Source of the DNA: Fluviicola sp.
GTDB lineage: Bacteria; Bacteroidota; Bacteroidia; Flavobacteriales_D; Crocinitomicaceae
Reading direction: 5' to 3'
Length of the DNA stretch: 64,000 nucleotides
Assembly (NCBI GenBank): GCA_002734065.2
Contig: NVXU02000043.1
Location: 47,360-111,359 of the forward strand
The notes below the pieces were generated by a model. It had not been told where the DNA came from and searched no databases. It was given only the letters and a program-made list of their open reading frames with translations. Both the position numbers and the translations under genes were made by a program. The first letter of the stretch is position 1. Every line of letters starts with the position of its first letter. Shown piece by piece: positions 33,053-41,990 of this stretch.

Positions 33053-35047
33053 TTGGCAGACAAAAACTATTACCTTGTCGATTCATTAGTATTAGAAGAA
33101 TTATCAAATTCTGATAAAGAATTATTGGAAAATTCACTCAAACTTTACCACAAAGCAAAAAATGATACAAGCAAGATAAATGCATTGAATGATATTTGTG
33201 AAAGAATGATGCATGATGATTGGAGTAAGTATCAATTTTTTCAGCATAATTTAATACAAGAAGCGCTGTTAACAGGCCCTAATGAACAGGTGTTGAATCA
33301 TTTGAACCTTAGCTTAGCGGTTGACTTAAACAATATTGGATACATATATTCTCATGCAGGAGATATTCCACGGGCTCTTGAGTATTATCACAAAAGTTTG
33401 AAAATGTATGAAAAAACCGGAGGTAAAGAAGGTGTTGCCACCTCTTTAAACAATATTGGAAGTATCTACGATAACCAAGGAGACATTATCAAAGCACTTA
33501 ATTATTATCAGAAAAGTTTAAAAATTAATAAGGAAATGAATGCTGAAAGAGGCATTGCTACTTCTTTAAACAATATTGGAAACATATATGATGACCAAGA
33601 AGATTACTCTAAAGCCTTCTTCTACTATGATAAAAGCCTAAAGGTTTACGAAGAAATAGAATATAAACATGGTATAGCGAGCGCTTTGAACAATATTGGA
33701 GGTGTGTATGACAAAAAAGGAGACACCATACGTGCACTTTTCTACTTCCATAAAAGCTTGAAAATTAGAAAGGAGATTGGAGATAAACAAGGTATCGCTA
33801 TCTCTTTAAGAAGCATAGGTGAAATTCAATTAAAACAAGGGAAATTAGCGAAGGCAAAAGAGAATGGGTTGACAAGTTTAAGTCTTGCTCAAGAAATTGG
33901 GTATCCGAATAATATTAAAAGTGCGGCAAAATTGTTAAGTGAAGTATATGAAAGACAAGGGTATGGAGTAGAGGCTTTAGAGATGTATAAGCTCTATATA
34001 CAGATGAAAGATTCTATTAACAATGAGGCAACACAACAAGCGACTGCTCAACAACAAGCTAAGTATGAGTATGATAAACAAAAAGTTATAGATGACATTC
34101 ATCATGAAAAACTCATTGCCATAGAAAGACAAGAAAAAGACAAGCAAAGAATAATCACTTTGGCTGCCGGTATTGGTTTGGGTTTGGTTGTGATCTTTTT
34201 AATTTTCATTTTTAATCGACTAAGAATTACTAAAAAACAAAAACTGGTTATCGAAGAGCAAAAAGAAGTGGTTGAAGAGGCTCATCACGAATTAGAAGAG
34301 AAGAACCAAGAAATCACAGATAGTATTACCTATGCAAAGAGAATTCAATCTGCTATTCTTCCTCCAGATAAGGTTGTGAAAGAGCATCTTAACGAAAGTT
34401 TTATTCTCTATAAACCAAAAGACATTGTTGCAGGGGATTTTTATTGGTTTGAAAAATCGGGTAGTAAAGTGTTATTTGCAGCGGCAGACTGTACGGGTCA
34501 TGGAGTGCCAGGGGCAATGGTGTCCGTTGTTTGTAACAACGCATTGAACAGAAGTGTGAGAGAGTATAATTTGACTGATGTAGGGTCAATTTTAGACAAA
34601 ACAAGAGAGATTGTTGTAAAAGAATTTGAGAAAACGGATGTAGAAGTAAAGGATGGAATGGACATTGCAATATGTTCTCTAGAAGGAGATAAACTCGAAT
34701 ATGCTGGAGCGTATAACCCTCTTTGGATAATCAGAAATGGTGTACTTATGGAAACCAAAGCCAACAAGCAACCCATAGGACATTTTGATAATCCAGAACC
34801 ATACACTACTCATTTTTTTGAAGTTGAGAAGGGAGATTCGATTTATATATTCTCAGATGGTTATGTTGACCAATTTGGTGGAGAGAGAGGTAAGAAATTT
34901 AAAGTAAAGGCATTTAGAGAATTACTTTTATCCATTCAAGATAAATCTATGGAAGAACAGAAAATATTGATTGACAAGACATTTGAAACTTGGCGTGGAG
35001 AACTCGAACAAGTAGATGACGTTTGTATAATTGGGGTTAGAGTTTAA
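33053..35047 (+). CDS. TPR - transmembrane - SpoIIE-type PP2C phosphatase (paralogue A)
   Basis: From the TTG at 33053 the protein is 664 residues: about five TPRs with 40-residue period (SLNNIGSIYDNQGDI and similar), a membrane helix (about 366-388), a coiled coil (VIEEQKEVVEEAHHELEEKNQEI), and a C-terminal SpoIIE/PP2C phosphatase domain (FAAADCTGHGVPGAMVSVV, DGMDIAICSLEG, FSDGYVDQFGG). Such proteins dephosphorylate Ser/Thr on regulators. The frame continues upstream through a perfect signal peptide (KKLIYIVLFAISFNGLAQE) back to an ATC at 32993, and the paralogue at 39515-41632 has the same feature with ATG. So the real product is probably about 684 residues with exported TPRs, or the gene has lost its start. 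It abuts dinB, stop to stop. Confidence 0.8.
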   Translation: MADKNYYLVDSLVLEELSNSDKELLENSLKLYHKAKNDTSKINALNDICERMMHDDWSKYQFFQHNLIQEALLTGPNEQVLNHLNLSLAVDLNNIGYIYSHAGDIPRALEYYHKSLKMYEKTGGKEGVATSLNNIGSIYDNQGDIIKALNYYQKSLKINKEMNAERGIATSLNNIGNIYDDQEDYSKAFFYYDKSLKVYEEIEYKHGIASALNNIGGVYDKKGDTIRALFYFHKSLKIRKEIGDKQGIAISLRSIGEIQLKQGKLAKAKENGLTSLSLAQEIGYPNNIKSAAKLLSEVYERQGYGVEALEMYKLYIQMKDSINNEATQQATAQQQAKYEYDKQKVIDDIHHEKLIAIERQEKDKQRIITLAAGIGLGLVVIFLIFIFNRLRITKKQKLVIEEQKEVVEEAHHELEEKNQEITDSITYAKRIQSAILPPDKVVKEHLNESFILYKPKDIVAGDFYWFEKSGSKVLFAAADCTGHGVPGAMVSVVCNNALNRSVREYNLTDVGSILDKTREIVVKEFEKTDVEVKDGMDIAICSLEGDKLEYAGAYNPLWIIRNGVLMETKANKQPIGHFDNPEPYTTHFFEVEKGDSIYIFSDGYVDQFGGERGKKFKVKAFRELLLSIQDKSMEEQKILIDKTFETWRGELEQVDDVCIIGVRV

Positions 35048-36256
35048 CTATCTTCTTCTATTTACTAACAACGGAAGAGGTTCTCCGTTAAATGGATTCC
35101 AACGACTAATACTTTTTGCGTCCATTCCTTTAGCGCGCATTACGGCTCTGTCACCGTACTTAATTCTGATTTGGTCCATTGCTTGGTACAGCTTCAGGAT
35201 TTTAATATCTTCGAATAAGTTAATTTGGTGCGCCCCTTCTACTAAATGACTAAAACGAACGCCAATTAGCCGCACTCGCACACGACGATTATAAAGTTTC
35301 TTATACAATTCTAAAACAAGGGGGATAATTGTAAAATCAGATGCGCTGTAGGCTATTTTACGTTGTAAAGTATATGTTTGGAAATCAGAATAGCGTATTT
35401 TTACAGTTATACATGCCGTAAGTTTGTTTCCTCTACGCAACTGAAAAATTAAATTTTCTGCCATTGCGGTCATTATGCCCTCCAGTTTTCGCACATCAAT
35501 CGTGTCTTTTTCAAAAGTTCGTTCTGTGGAGATTGATTTTCTTTCTTGGTAAGGAATCACAGCAGAATTATCAATTCCGTTGGCTTTTTTCCAGATTACA
35601 ATTCCATTTTTACCAAAAACATTTTCCATCAATTCTACAGGCATGTCTTGAATTGTCTTTATTTGTTTAACGCCCAAATCACAGAGAGATCGATAGGTTT
35701 TATCCCCCACCATGGGTATTTTTTTCACAGACAAAGGAGCTAAAAACAACTTTTCGGTTCCTTTTATGACATTGATTTCATTGTTTGGTTTGGCTTCTCC
35801 AGTGGCTATTTTAGAAACGGTCTTATTCATCGATAACCCGAAAGAAATTGGCAATCCGCTTTCCTTGATAATTTTAGTTCGTAATTCGGAAGCAATTTTC
35901 TGACATCCAAAGAAGCGGTCCATTCCCGTTAAATCAGCATAGAATTCATCGATTGATGTTTTCTCATACACCGGCACATCTTCTTTAATAATGTCCGTAA
36001 TCATGGTCGAATATTTTGAATATGTCCCTGAATTTCCGCGCAAAACAATTGCTTCGGGGCAAAGCTGTCGAGCCATTTTCATAGGCATGGCAGAATGCAC
36101 CCCAAAACGCCTTGCTTCGTAACTACAAGCGGCAACAACACCTCTATTTGAGGTTCCACCAATAAGCACAGGCATGCCGTTTAGCCGACTGTCGATTAAA
36201 CGCTCGCAGGACACAAAAAAAGTGTCTAAGTCTAAATGAATTATTGATCGACTCAT
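35048..36256 (-). CDS. dinB: Y-family DNA polymerase IV (DinB)
   Basis: A translesion polymerase that copies damaged DNA with low fidelity. Catalytic carboxylates lie in IIHLDLDTFFVSCE (near residues 7-9) and EKTSIDEFYADLTG. ACSYEARRFGVHSAMP is the fingers motif, and helix-hairpin-helix and little-finger regions follow. A QINLFED clamp-binding motif near the C-terminus links it to the beta sliding clamp. It has 402 residues. Its ATG overlaps the dnaE2 stop by four bases (ATGA), so the two polymerases are made together, the usual arrangement of an inducible mutagenesis cassette. No imuA-like gene is adjacent. Confidence 0.93.
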   Translation of the reverse strand: MSRSIIHLDLDTFFVSCERLIDSRLNGMPVLIGGTSNRGVVAACSYEARRFGVHSAMPMKMARQLCPEAIVLRGNSGTYSKYSTMITDIIKEDVPVYEKTSIDEFYADLTGMDRFFGCQKIASELRTKIIKESGLPISFGLSMNKTVSKIATGEAKPNNEINVIKGTEKLFLAPLSVKKIPMVGDKTYRSLCDLGVKQIKTIQDMPVELMENVFGKNGIVIWKKANGIDNSAVIPYQERKSISTERTFEKDTIDVRKLEGIMTAMAENLIFQLRRGNKLTACITVKIRYSDFQTYTLQRKIAYSASDFTIIPLVLELYKKLYNRRVRVRLIGVRFSHLVEGAHQINLFEDIKILKLYQAMDQIRIKYGDRAVMRAKGMDAKSISRWNPFNGEPLPLLVNRRR

Positions 36257-39200
36257 CCCTTATTATTGGTTTTTGATTTTCCTATTCTGTTTGTTCTACT
36301 TCCATAATCTTTTCGCATATTCCATGTGACTACTTCTCGCTCTTTCTTTTCGTTGCGGACTTCTGCATAACGTGGATCTGCTATTATTCCTTGTTTTTCC
36401 ATGTATTGCGCTTCTACAAGAACAGTCTCATATTCTAAGCAAACTTTTCCATAAATACGATACACTCCACGTCCTCTAAATGGGTAGCGCTGTGCAATTT
36501 GAGGAAAGTGAACAGAATCCAACCAATGTCCATTTTGGTCAATAAATGTTCCGAAAAACATACTTTCTCCAGACGAAGTATAGGTTTTTTTAGCATGAAT
36601 TAAGTAGCCTTCAATCCACACTTTTTTGCCCTCGTGCAAGGGTAAATCTTTCGCTAAAAGGCATGCTTTTTTCTGTTCTGAGAGAAGAGAAAATAGGCTG
36701 TATAGGGAGAAACCAAGTAATTCTATTTGGTCAAAAGCATCTTCTTGCCAGCTGTTTGCCAGGTTCGGGGTTTTATAACTTTGAGGTTGAATACGAAACA
36801 AATCTGCCATAGCGTGTTGTTTCTTTGTTTTACTTATTTTAAAATGGGCCTTCCATAAAAGTGTACGTTTATCATTTCCTGTGTAACGAAAGGCATCGAT
36901 TCGTATCAGAATAGTTATTTGTTCTAAAGAAATAGGAATACGTTCAATAAAGTCATCAAGGCTCTTGAAATTTCCATTTTCTCTTCTTTCGGCAGTAATT
37001 TTGAGTGCCCATTTTGCCTCAAATGACTTTAGTAAGTGAAAACCGAGATAGATATCTTTTCCTTTGATAACTGTTTCTAAATTACTGTTGTTTACACAAG
37101 GGGGGAGGACTGTTCCATCATGTAATAATGTTTCTAGTACGTAAAGTTCTGTGCTGTAAAATCCTCCCAAATTATTAATGGTAGCGACTAAGAATTCTAA
37201 CGGGAAATGTGCTTTTAAGAATAAACACTGGTAACTTTCTACGGCGTAAGATGCAGAATGTCCCTTTGCAAAAGCGTAACCGGCAAAACTTTCTGTCTGT
37301 CGCCATATTTCTGCCGTTAACTCTTGAGAATGTCCTTTTTTTGCGCAATTACTAAAAAACACGTCTTTCACGGCTTGAAATTCTTCCCGTGATCGAAATT
37401 TTCCAGACATTCCTCTTCTCATTTTATCAGCTTCACCAAGCGTTAATCCTGCAAAATAATGGGCAACTTTAATGACGTCTTCTTGATAAACCATTACGCC
37501 AAAAGTTTCGGGCATTAATTCTAGCAGTACAGGATGTGCGTCTTTTCGTTTTTCAGGATTTCGAAATCGCTTGATGTATTCTTGCATCATTCCTGATTGA
37601 GCAACTCCTGGTCGGATAACTGAACTAGCAGCAACTAGCCCTAAATAATCATCGACTTGCAATTTTTTCAACAACATTCTCATCGCGGGAGATTCAACAT
37701 AGAAACACCCAATTGCATTGGCTTCTCGTAGAATTCTCTTCACCTTTGGGTCCTTTTTAAATCGATTCATATCATGAATGTCAATGGCGACTTTATTGGG
37801 TTGATTGTAAGCAATGATATCCAAAGTATCTTTTATCTTACTCAAGCCGCGCTGACTTAGAATATCAAATTTGTACAAGCCAACATCCTCTGCTACGTGC
37901 ATGTCAAATTGAATTGTTGGATACCCTTTTGGGGGCATAAAAGTGGCCGTAAAATGGGAAATTGGTTTTTCTGAAATAATGATACCACAAGAATGAACGC
38001 TTAAATTGTTGGGAAAGCCATGGATATGTTTTCCATATTTTAAAACCAAATCTGCTAAATAATTGTTAGTTGTTAGCTTTCTACCTTTCGATAAAGTATC
38101 AATTTCTTCTTTGGGAAGTCCAAAAACTTTCCCCAATTCTCGTATCACTCCCTTATCTTTGAAAGTGTTATAGGTCGCTACCAGCGCTACATTTTTAAAG
38201 CGTTCAAAGATATACCGTGTAACATCGTCTCTGTCTTTCCATGAAAAATCAATGTCAAAATCTGGAGGACTGCTTCTATAAAGGTTAATGAATCGTTCGA
38301 AATACAAGTTCAATTCAATAGGATCTACATCTGTAATTCTTAAAATGTAGGCAATGACACTGTTCGCACCACTTCCTCTTCCGACATAAAAATAAGTTCT
38401 TGACTGTGCATAAGAAACAATGTCCCAGTTGATTAAGAAATAGGAAACAAAATCAAGCTCAATAATAGTTGCCAGTTCTTTTTCTATTCGTTGATGAATT
38501 TCTTCATTCATTACGGGGTAGCGGTACGCCAAACCTTTCTCACATAAATGATACAAAAGCGCTATGTCTTCTTCTTTTGATTTCGTGTAAGTGCGCTGAT
38601 TTTGAGAATTATTATTTTCCGAACAATCAAACGCTATGGAACAGGTGTCAATTAGTTGAATAGTGTTCTCTATTAGGAATGCATATTCTGCATAAATCGT
38701 TATCAATTCTTCTTTCGGAACCATTGTGTGAAGAGGAGATGCCTGCTCTGACAAAGGCAGTTTACTTAACAAGGTATTGTTATCAATGGCGCGCAACAAT
38801 CGGTGTGTATTAAAGTCTTTTTTTGATTGAAAACTCACGGTTTTCAAAACGACAGCCTTTTTTACGTTAATTTTATTTAATCGAATGTAGGGCAAGTCTT
38901 CAGGAGCAACTCCCAAGTAGTCAGACTTTTTCAGTGTGCGAAGAAGTCCTTTTTTAAGCGGATAAATGACGGCAACATGGTCTAGTTCTGGAGCAATATC
39001 TGGAATAATTAATTTATTGTGGAGTATTTCTGTGAGGTATTTATTGATGTTCTCAAAACCTATATTGCTTATTGCTAGTAGAATAAACTGTTGTTGAACA
39101 CCGTTTCTAAAATCAACCCCAATGATAGGCTTAATGGCGTATTTTTTGGCTTTTTTGACAAATTCGATGCAGGCAGATGTTGTGTTAATGTCTGTCAAAA

Positions 39201-39300
39201 CAAAGCTAGAGATCTTGTTCAAAGAAGCCATTTTAAGTAATATTTCTGGTGGAAAAACCCCATAGCGCAGGCTGTAATACGTGTGCGTATTTATATACAT
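36253..39300 (-). CDS. dnaE2: Error-prone DNA polymerase III alpha-type subunit (DnaE2-like)
   Basis: The 1015-residue C-family polymerase is shorter than a replicative DnaE (about 1150 or more). The N-terminal PHP domain is degenerate (NTHTYYSLRYG keeps one His of HxH). The palm carries YFYVGRGSGANSVIAY and PDFDIDF (about residue 345), with the third acidic residue in GLYKFDILSQRGL, so it should be active. An OB-fold follows near the C-terminus (KVWIEGYLIHAKK). Coupling to dinB, plus the small size, point to a damage-tolerance enzyme rather than the main replicase. Palindromes at 39349-39375 and a -7 box at 39332-39339 lie upstream. Confidence 0.9.
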   Translation of the reverse strand: MYINTHTYYSLRYGVFPPEILLKMASLNKISSFVLTDINTTSACIEFVKKAKKYAIKPIIGVDFRNGVQQQFILLAISNIGFENINKYLTEILHNKLIIPDIAPELDHVAVIYPLKKGLLRTLKKSDYLGVAPEDLPYIRLNKINVKKAVVLKTVSFQSKKDFNTHRLLRAIDNNTLLSKLPLSEQASPLHTMVPKEELITIYAEYAFLIENTIQLIDTCSIAFDCSENNNSQNQRTYTKSKEEDIALLYHLCEKGLAYRYPVMNEEIHQRIEKELATIIELDFVSYFLINWDIVSYAQSRTYFYVGRGSGANSVIAYILRITDVDPIELNLYFERFINLYRSSPPDFDIDFSWKDRDDVTRYIFERFKNVALVATYNTFKDKGVIRELGKVFGLPKEEIDTLSKGRKLTTNNYLADLVLKYGKHIHGFPNNLSVHSCGIIISEKPISHFTATFMPPKGYPTIQFDMHVAEDVGLYKFDILSQRGLSKIKDTLDIIAYNQPNKVAIDIHDMNRFKKDPKVKRILREANAIGCFYVESPAMRMLLKKLQVDDYLGLVAASSVIRPGVAQSGMMQEYIKRFRNPEKRKDAHPVLLELMPETFGVMVYQEDVIKVAHYFAGLTLGEADKMRRGMSGKFRSREEFQAVKDVFFSNCAKKGHSQELTAEIWRQTESFAGYAFAKGHSASYAVESYQCLFLKAHFPLEFLVATINNLGGFYSTELYVLETLLHDGTVLPPCVNNSNLETVIKGKDIYLGFHLLKSFEAKWALKITAERRENGNFKSLDDFIERIPISLEQITILIRIDAFRYTGNDKRTLLWKAHFKISKTKKQHAMADLFRIQPQSYKTPNLANSWQEDAFDQIELLGFSLYSLFSLLSEQKKACLLAKDLPLHEGKKVWIEGYLIHAKKTYTSSGESMFFGTFIDQNGHWLDSVHFPQIAQRYPFRGRGVYRIYGKVCLEYETVLVEAQYMEKQGIIADPRYAEVRNEKKEREVVTWNMRKDYGSRTNRIGKSKTNNKG

Positions 39301-39331
39301 GTTAAATAAGAATTTTAATGAGGTTGAAACA

Positions 39332-39339
39332 CAAAACTA
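39332..39339 (-). promoter_or_regulatory. -7 box of the dnaE2-dinB operon
   Basis: The minus strand reads TAGTTTTG, a perfect TAnnTTTG, 31 bases before the dnaE2 ATG. No TTG lies at the usual -33 distance; that zone is occupied by the palindromes at 39349-39375, so activation or repression there would control the operon. Confidence 0.5.
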
Positions 39340-39348
39340 TTAAATTCT

Positions 39349-39375
39349 AATCAATTTTGATTAAAATTTAATCAA
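39349..39375. promoter_or_regulatory. Overlapping palindromes, candidate operator of dnaE2-dinB
   Basis: TTGATTAAAATTTAATCAA (39357-39375) is a perfect 9-bp inverted repeat about one central base. It overlaps AATCAA-TT-TTGATT (39349-39362). Three alternating AATCAA/TTGATT half-sites thus sit directly upstream of the -7 box, a typical position for a dimeric repressor or activator. Which protein binds is unknown. Confidence 0.5.
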
Positions 39376-39450
39376 AAAGTAATTGTTTTTATCAACATCT
39401 AATCCGTCAATATTAACATGTGAGTTCGTAAACTAATTACGTTCTTAGTT

Positions 39451-39459
39451 GGGGGGGGG
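39451..39459 (+). repeat. G9 homopolymer tract
   Basis: Nine consecutive G occur in an otherwise AT-rich gap (39301-39514) upstream of dnaE2 and downstream of the second TPR-phosphatase. It is preceded by AGTT, as is the G8 tract at 46934. No coding role is apparent. Confidence 0.6.
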
Positions 39460-39514
39460 ATAGAACCGTAGACTATAGATTTGGAGTCGTATTTACAGTG
39501 GCAGGGTGAGTTAA

Positions 39515-41632
39515 TTAAAACCGAATTCCCATCATGCACACATCATCTACTTGCTCTAGATTTCCGCGCCATTTTACGAATTCTTCGAGAAGCAGTTCTT
39601 TTTGTTCTTTCATAGAATATTCTTGAAGGCTAATCAGAAAGTTTTTGAAAGGTTTGTACTTGTATTTTTTGCCTCTTTCCCCACCAAATTGATCAGCGAA
39701 TCCGTCTGAAAAAAGATAAATAGTATCACCTTTTTCTAGTTCTACTGTAACGGTTTTGAACGCTTTAGGGTTATCAATAAGACCTATCGCTTGTCTGTCA
39801 GCTTTAAATTCGAGTATTTCATTGTTGCGAATAATCCACAAAGGGTTGTATGCACCAGCGTAGGTCAGTGTATTCCCTTTTAATCTGCAAAGCGCAATGT
39901 CCATTCCGTCTTTGACTTCGTTTTTTATAATTTGATCACCTTGCGCGCGATTGCCAAATTCTTGAATAACTATTTTTCTTGTTTGGTCAAGAATTTCTCC
40001 AGGTTCTTTTTTCCCTAATTCTCTCACCGAACGATTCAGGGCATTAATACTCACAACACTCACCATCGCGCCAGGAACTCCATGGCCGGTGCAATCAGCC
40101 ACGGCAAAAAGAAGACTGTCATCCAGTGGTTCTAGCCAATAAAAATCTCCTGCTATAATGTCTTTCGGTTTGTAAAACACAAAAGAAGAGGGCATTAATT
40201 CTTTAATAAGGTCATCTGAAGGCAGAATGGCAGATTGAATCCTCTTTGCATAGGTGATACTATCAGTTATTTCTTGGTTCTTTTCTTCAAGAATAGAGAA
40301 TGCTTTATCAACTTCTCCTTTTTGTTCTTCAATGATACTGTTCTTTTGGCGAGTTATTTTCAAGCGATTAAAAATAAAGATTAAAAACAACACAACTAAG
40401 AATAAGACGATTCCCAATGAGTATTTAAAAACTTTTTCTTTCTCTTTTTCCTTCTCCGCGATCGCTCTTTTGCGTTCATTTTCTTTTTCTATGATTACCT
40501 TTTCTTTTTCGTATTCAAATTGCATTTCTCTTTGAATGAGTGCTTTCTGATTCTGAGTTGAATTCAAACTATCTCGCATTGAGATGTAAAGTTCAAACAT
40601 TTCAAGAGCTGGGCCATTGTTTCCAATAGCCTTCTGCGATCGGTATAAAATTCTTGAGACATCTTTAATCAATTCAAGAACTTTTATTTCCTTTGCGATT
40701 TCAAGGGCTTCAGAACTTAATTCAATAGACTTTTTATAATTTCCTAGATAGTAGTAAACACTTCCCATTCCATTTAGGGACATCAAAACTCCTTTTTTGT
40801 CACCAATTGCTAGCTTTATGTCATGACCTTTTTTCAAATAATACAGCGCCTTGTCATATTGCCCCATATCTCGGTATAAGGTTCCAAAATTATTGTAGGA
40901 AACGGATATTCCTGATAAGTCATTAATAGTGTCTTTGTAGCTGTAGCTTTCCTTATAATATTTTAAAGCGGTTTTTAGATCCTTGCGGTTCTGATAAACA
41001 ATCCCAATGTTATTTAGGCAAGAAGAAATCCCTTCATTGTCACCCTCCTCTCGGCGAATGATAAGCGTTTTTTTATAGTTTTTAAGTGCGTTTTCTGAAT
41101 CTCTCATTAATTCATAGACAATACCCATATTGTTCAATGCACTTCCAACACCTTGCTTATCTCCAATTGAGTCGGCCAAATCTAAACTCTTACCATAAAC
41201 ATCAATTGCTTCAGAATATCGGCCTTGTTCTTTGTAGATAATACCAAGATTATTAAAAGAGGCGGATACACCTTTAATATCACCAATTTTATAATCAATT
41301 GCCATCGTCTCCTCAAAGTATTCTATGGCTTTGTTGTTATCTCCTAAAATTGAACTTGCAATCCCCATGGAGTTACTCGCAACTCCTTTGAATTTCAGAG
41401 AATTGACTTTCTGCGCGTAATCGTATTGGATTTGGAGAAAATGCATAGCACTATCTGTTTTAACGAACAGATAGAAGTTCCAAACATAATGATTGAGGGC
41501 TCTTAATCGAGTAGTATCTTCTTCTGAATCGTTTTGCCAAACACCCCATAGACTGTCTTTATCATACTTCTGACCATAAACGTCGTTTGAAAACAGCGCG
41601 CATAAACAGATTATGTAAAAGAATTTTTTCAT
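39515..41632 (-). CDS. TPR - transmembrane - SpoIIE-type PP2C phosphatase (paralogue B)
   Basis: The 705-residue protein starts with a signal peptide (MKKFFYIICLCALFSNDVYGQ). It then has six or so TPRs of 40-residue period (GVGSALNNMGIVYELMRDSE), a membrane helix near residues 405-425, a charged coiled coil, and a SpoIIE/PP2C domain (FAVADCTGHGVPGAMVSVV, DGMDIALCRLKG, FSDGFADQFGG). TPRs should lie in the periplasm and the phosphatase in the cytoplasm, a sensor-effector layout. It is a clear paralogue of 33053-35047 in opposite orientation; the coiled-coil region (KNQEITDSITYAKRIQSAIL) is identical in both. TATGTTTA at 41648-41641 is a possible -7 box eight bases before the ATG. Confidence 0.88.
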   Translation of the reverse strand: MKKFFYIICLCALFSNDVYGQKYDKDSLWGVWQNDSEEDTTRLRALNHYVWNFYLFVKTDSAMHFLQIQYDYAQKVNSLKFKGVASNSMGIASSILGDNNKAIEYFEETMAIDYKIGDIKGVSASFNNLGIIYKEQGRYSEAIDVYGKSLDLADSIGDKQGVGSALNNMGIVYELMRDSENALKNYKKTLIIRREEGDNEGISSCLNNIGIVYQNRKDLKTALKYYKESYSYKDTINDLSGISVSYNNFGTLYRDMGQYDKALYYLKKGHDIKLAIGDKKGVLMSLNGMGSVYYYLGNYKKSIELSSEALEIAKEIKVLELIKDVSRILYRSQKAIGNNGPALEMFELYISMRDSLNSTQNQKALIQREMQFEYEKEKVIIEKENERKRAIAEKEKEKEKVFKYSLGIVLFLVVLFLIFIFNRLKITRQKNSIIEEQKGEVDKAFSILEEKNQEITDSITYAKRIQSAILPSDDLIKELMPSSFVFYKPKDIIAGDFYWLEPLDDSLLFAVADCTGHGVPGAMVSVVSINALNRSVRELGKKEPGEILDQTRKIVIQEFGNRAQGDQIIKNEVKDGMDIALCRLKGNTLTYAGAYNPLWIIRNNEILEFKADRQAIGLIDNPKAFKTVTVELEKGDTIYLFSDGFADQFGGERGKKYKYKPFKNFLISLQEYSMKEQKELLLEEFVKWRGNLEQVDDVCMMGIRF

Positions 41633-41766
41633 TTCTTAGATAAACATAGTGAAAAATACTTCTTATGAGGCTTTATAAGTTATTTTTCTACTTATCAATA
41701 CGACAAAAGCAACCTAAGTAACATTCAAACTCAAATCATTATCCGACCTTGCAGAAAAAAGAAAGC

Positions 41767-41973
41767 ATGACAATCAATGATTCAATAAAATTAATCGCAG
41801 GCTCATTTATTATAATTTCAGTAGTACTAGCACATTATGTGAATGAAAACTGGTTATTCTTCACACTGTTTGTAGGCTTAAATCTACTTCAGTCAAGTTT
41901 GTCGAAATGGTGTCTAATGGCAATTATTCTTAAAAAGTTAGGCTTAAAAGAAGAAGCAAGTTGCTCCATTTAA
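41767..41973 (+). CDS. Small DUF2892-type membrane protein
   Basis: The frame is open from a TTG at 41749; the ATG at 41767 (MTINDSIKLIAG) gives 68 residues. Two hydrophobic segments (SFIIISVVLAHYV and NWLFFTLFVGLNLLQS) and the ending KWCLMAIILKKLGLK match the YgaP-type transmembrane DUF2892 domain, with a Cys in the second half. Such proteins sit in the inner membrane and sometimes accompany rhodanese domains, which are absent here. It is convergent with topB, 17 bases apart. Confidence 0.7.
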   Translation: MTINDSIKLIAGSFIIISVVLAHYVNENWLFFTLFVGLNLLQSSLSKWCLMAIILKKLGLKEEASCSI

Positions 41974-41990
41974 AGTTAACTCTAGAATAA

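Noticed and set aside
33053..35047. TPR repeat DNA as a tandem repeat or CRISPR-like array
   Set aside because: The roughly 120-base periodicity comes from 40-residue TPR units with diverged codons. No conserved repeat/spacer pattern exists here or elsewhere in the window.
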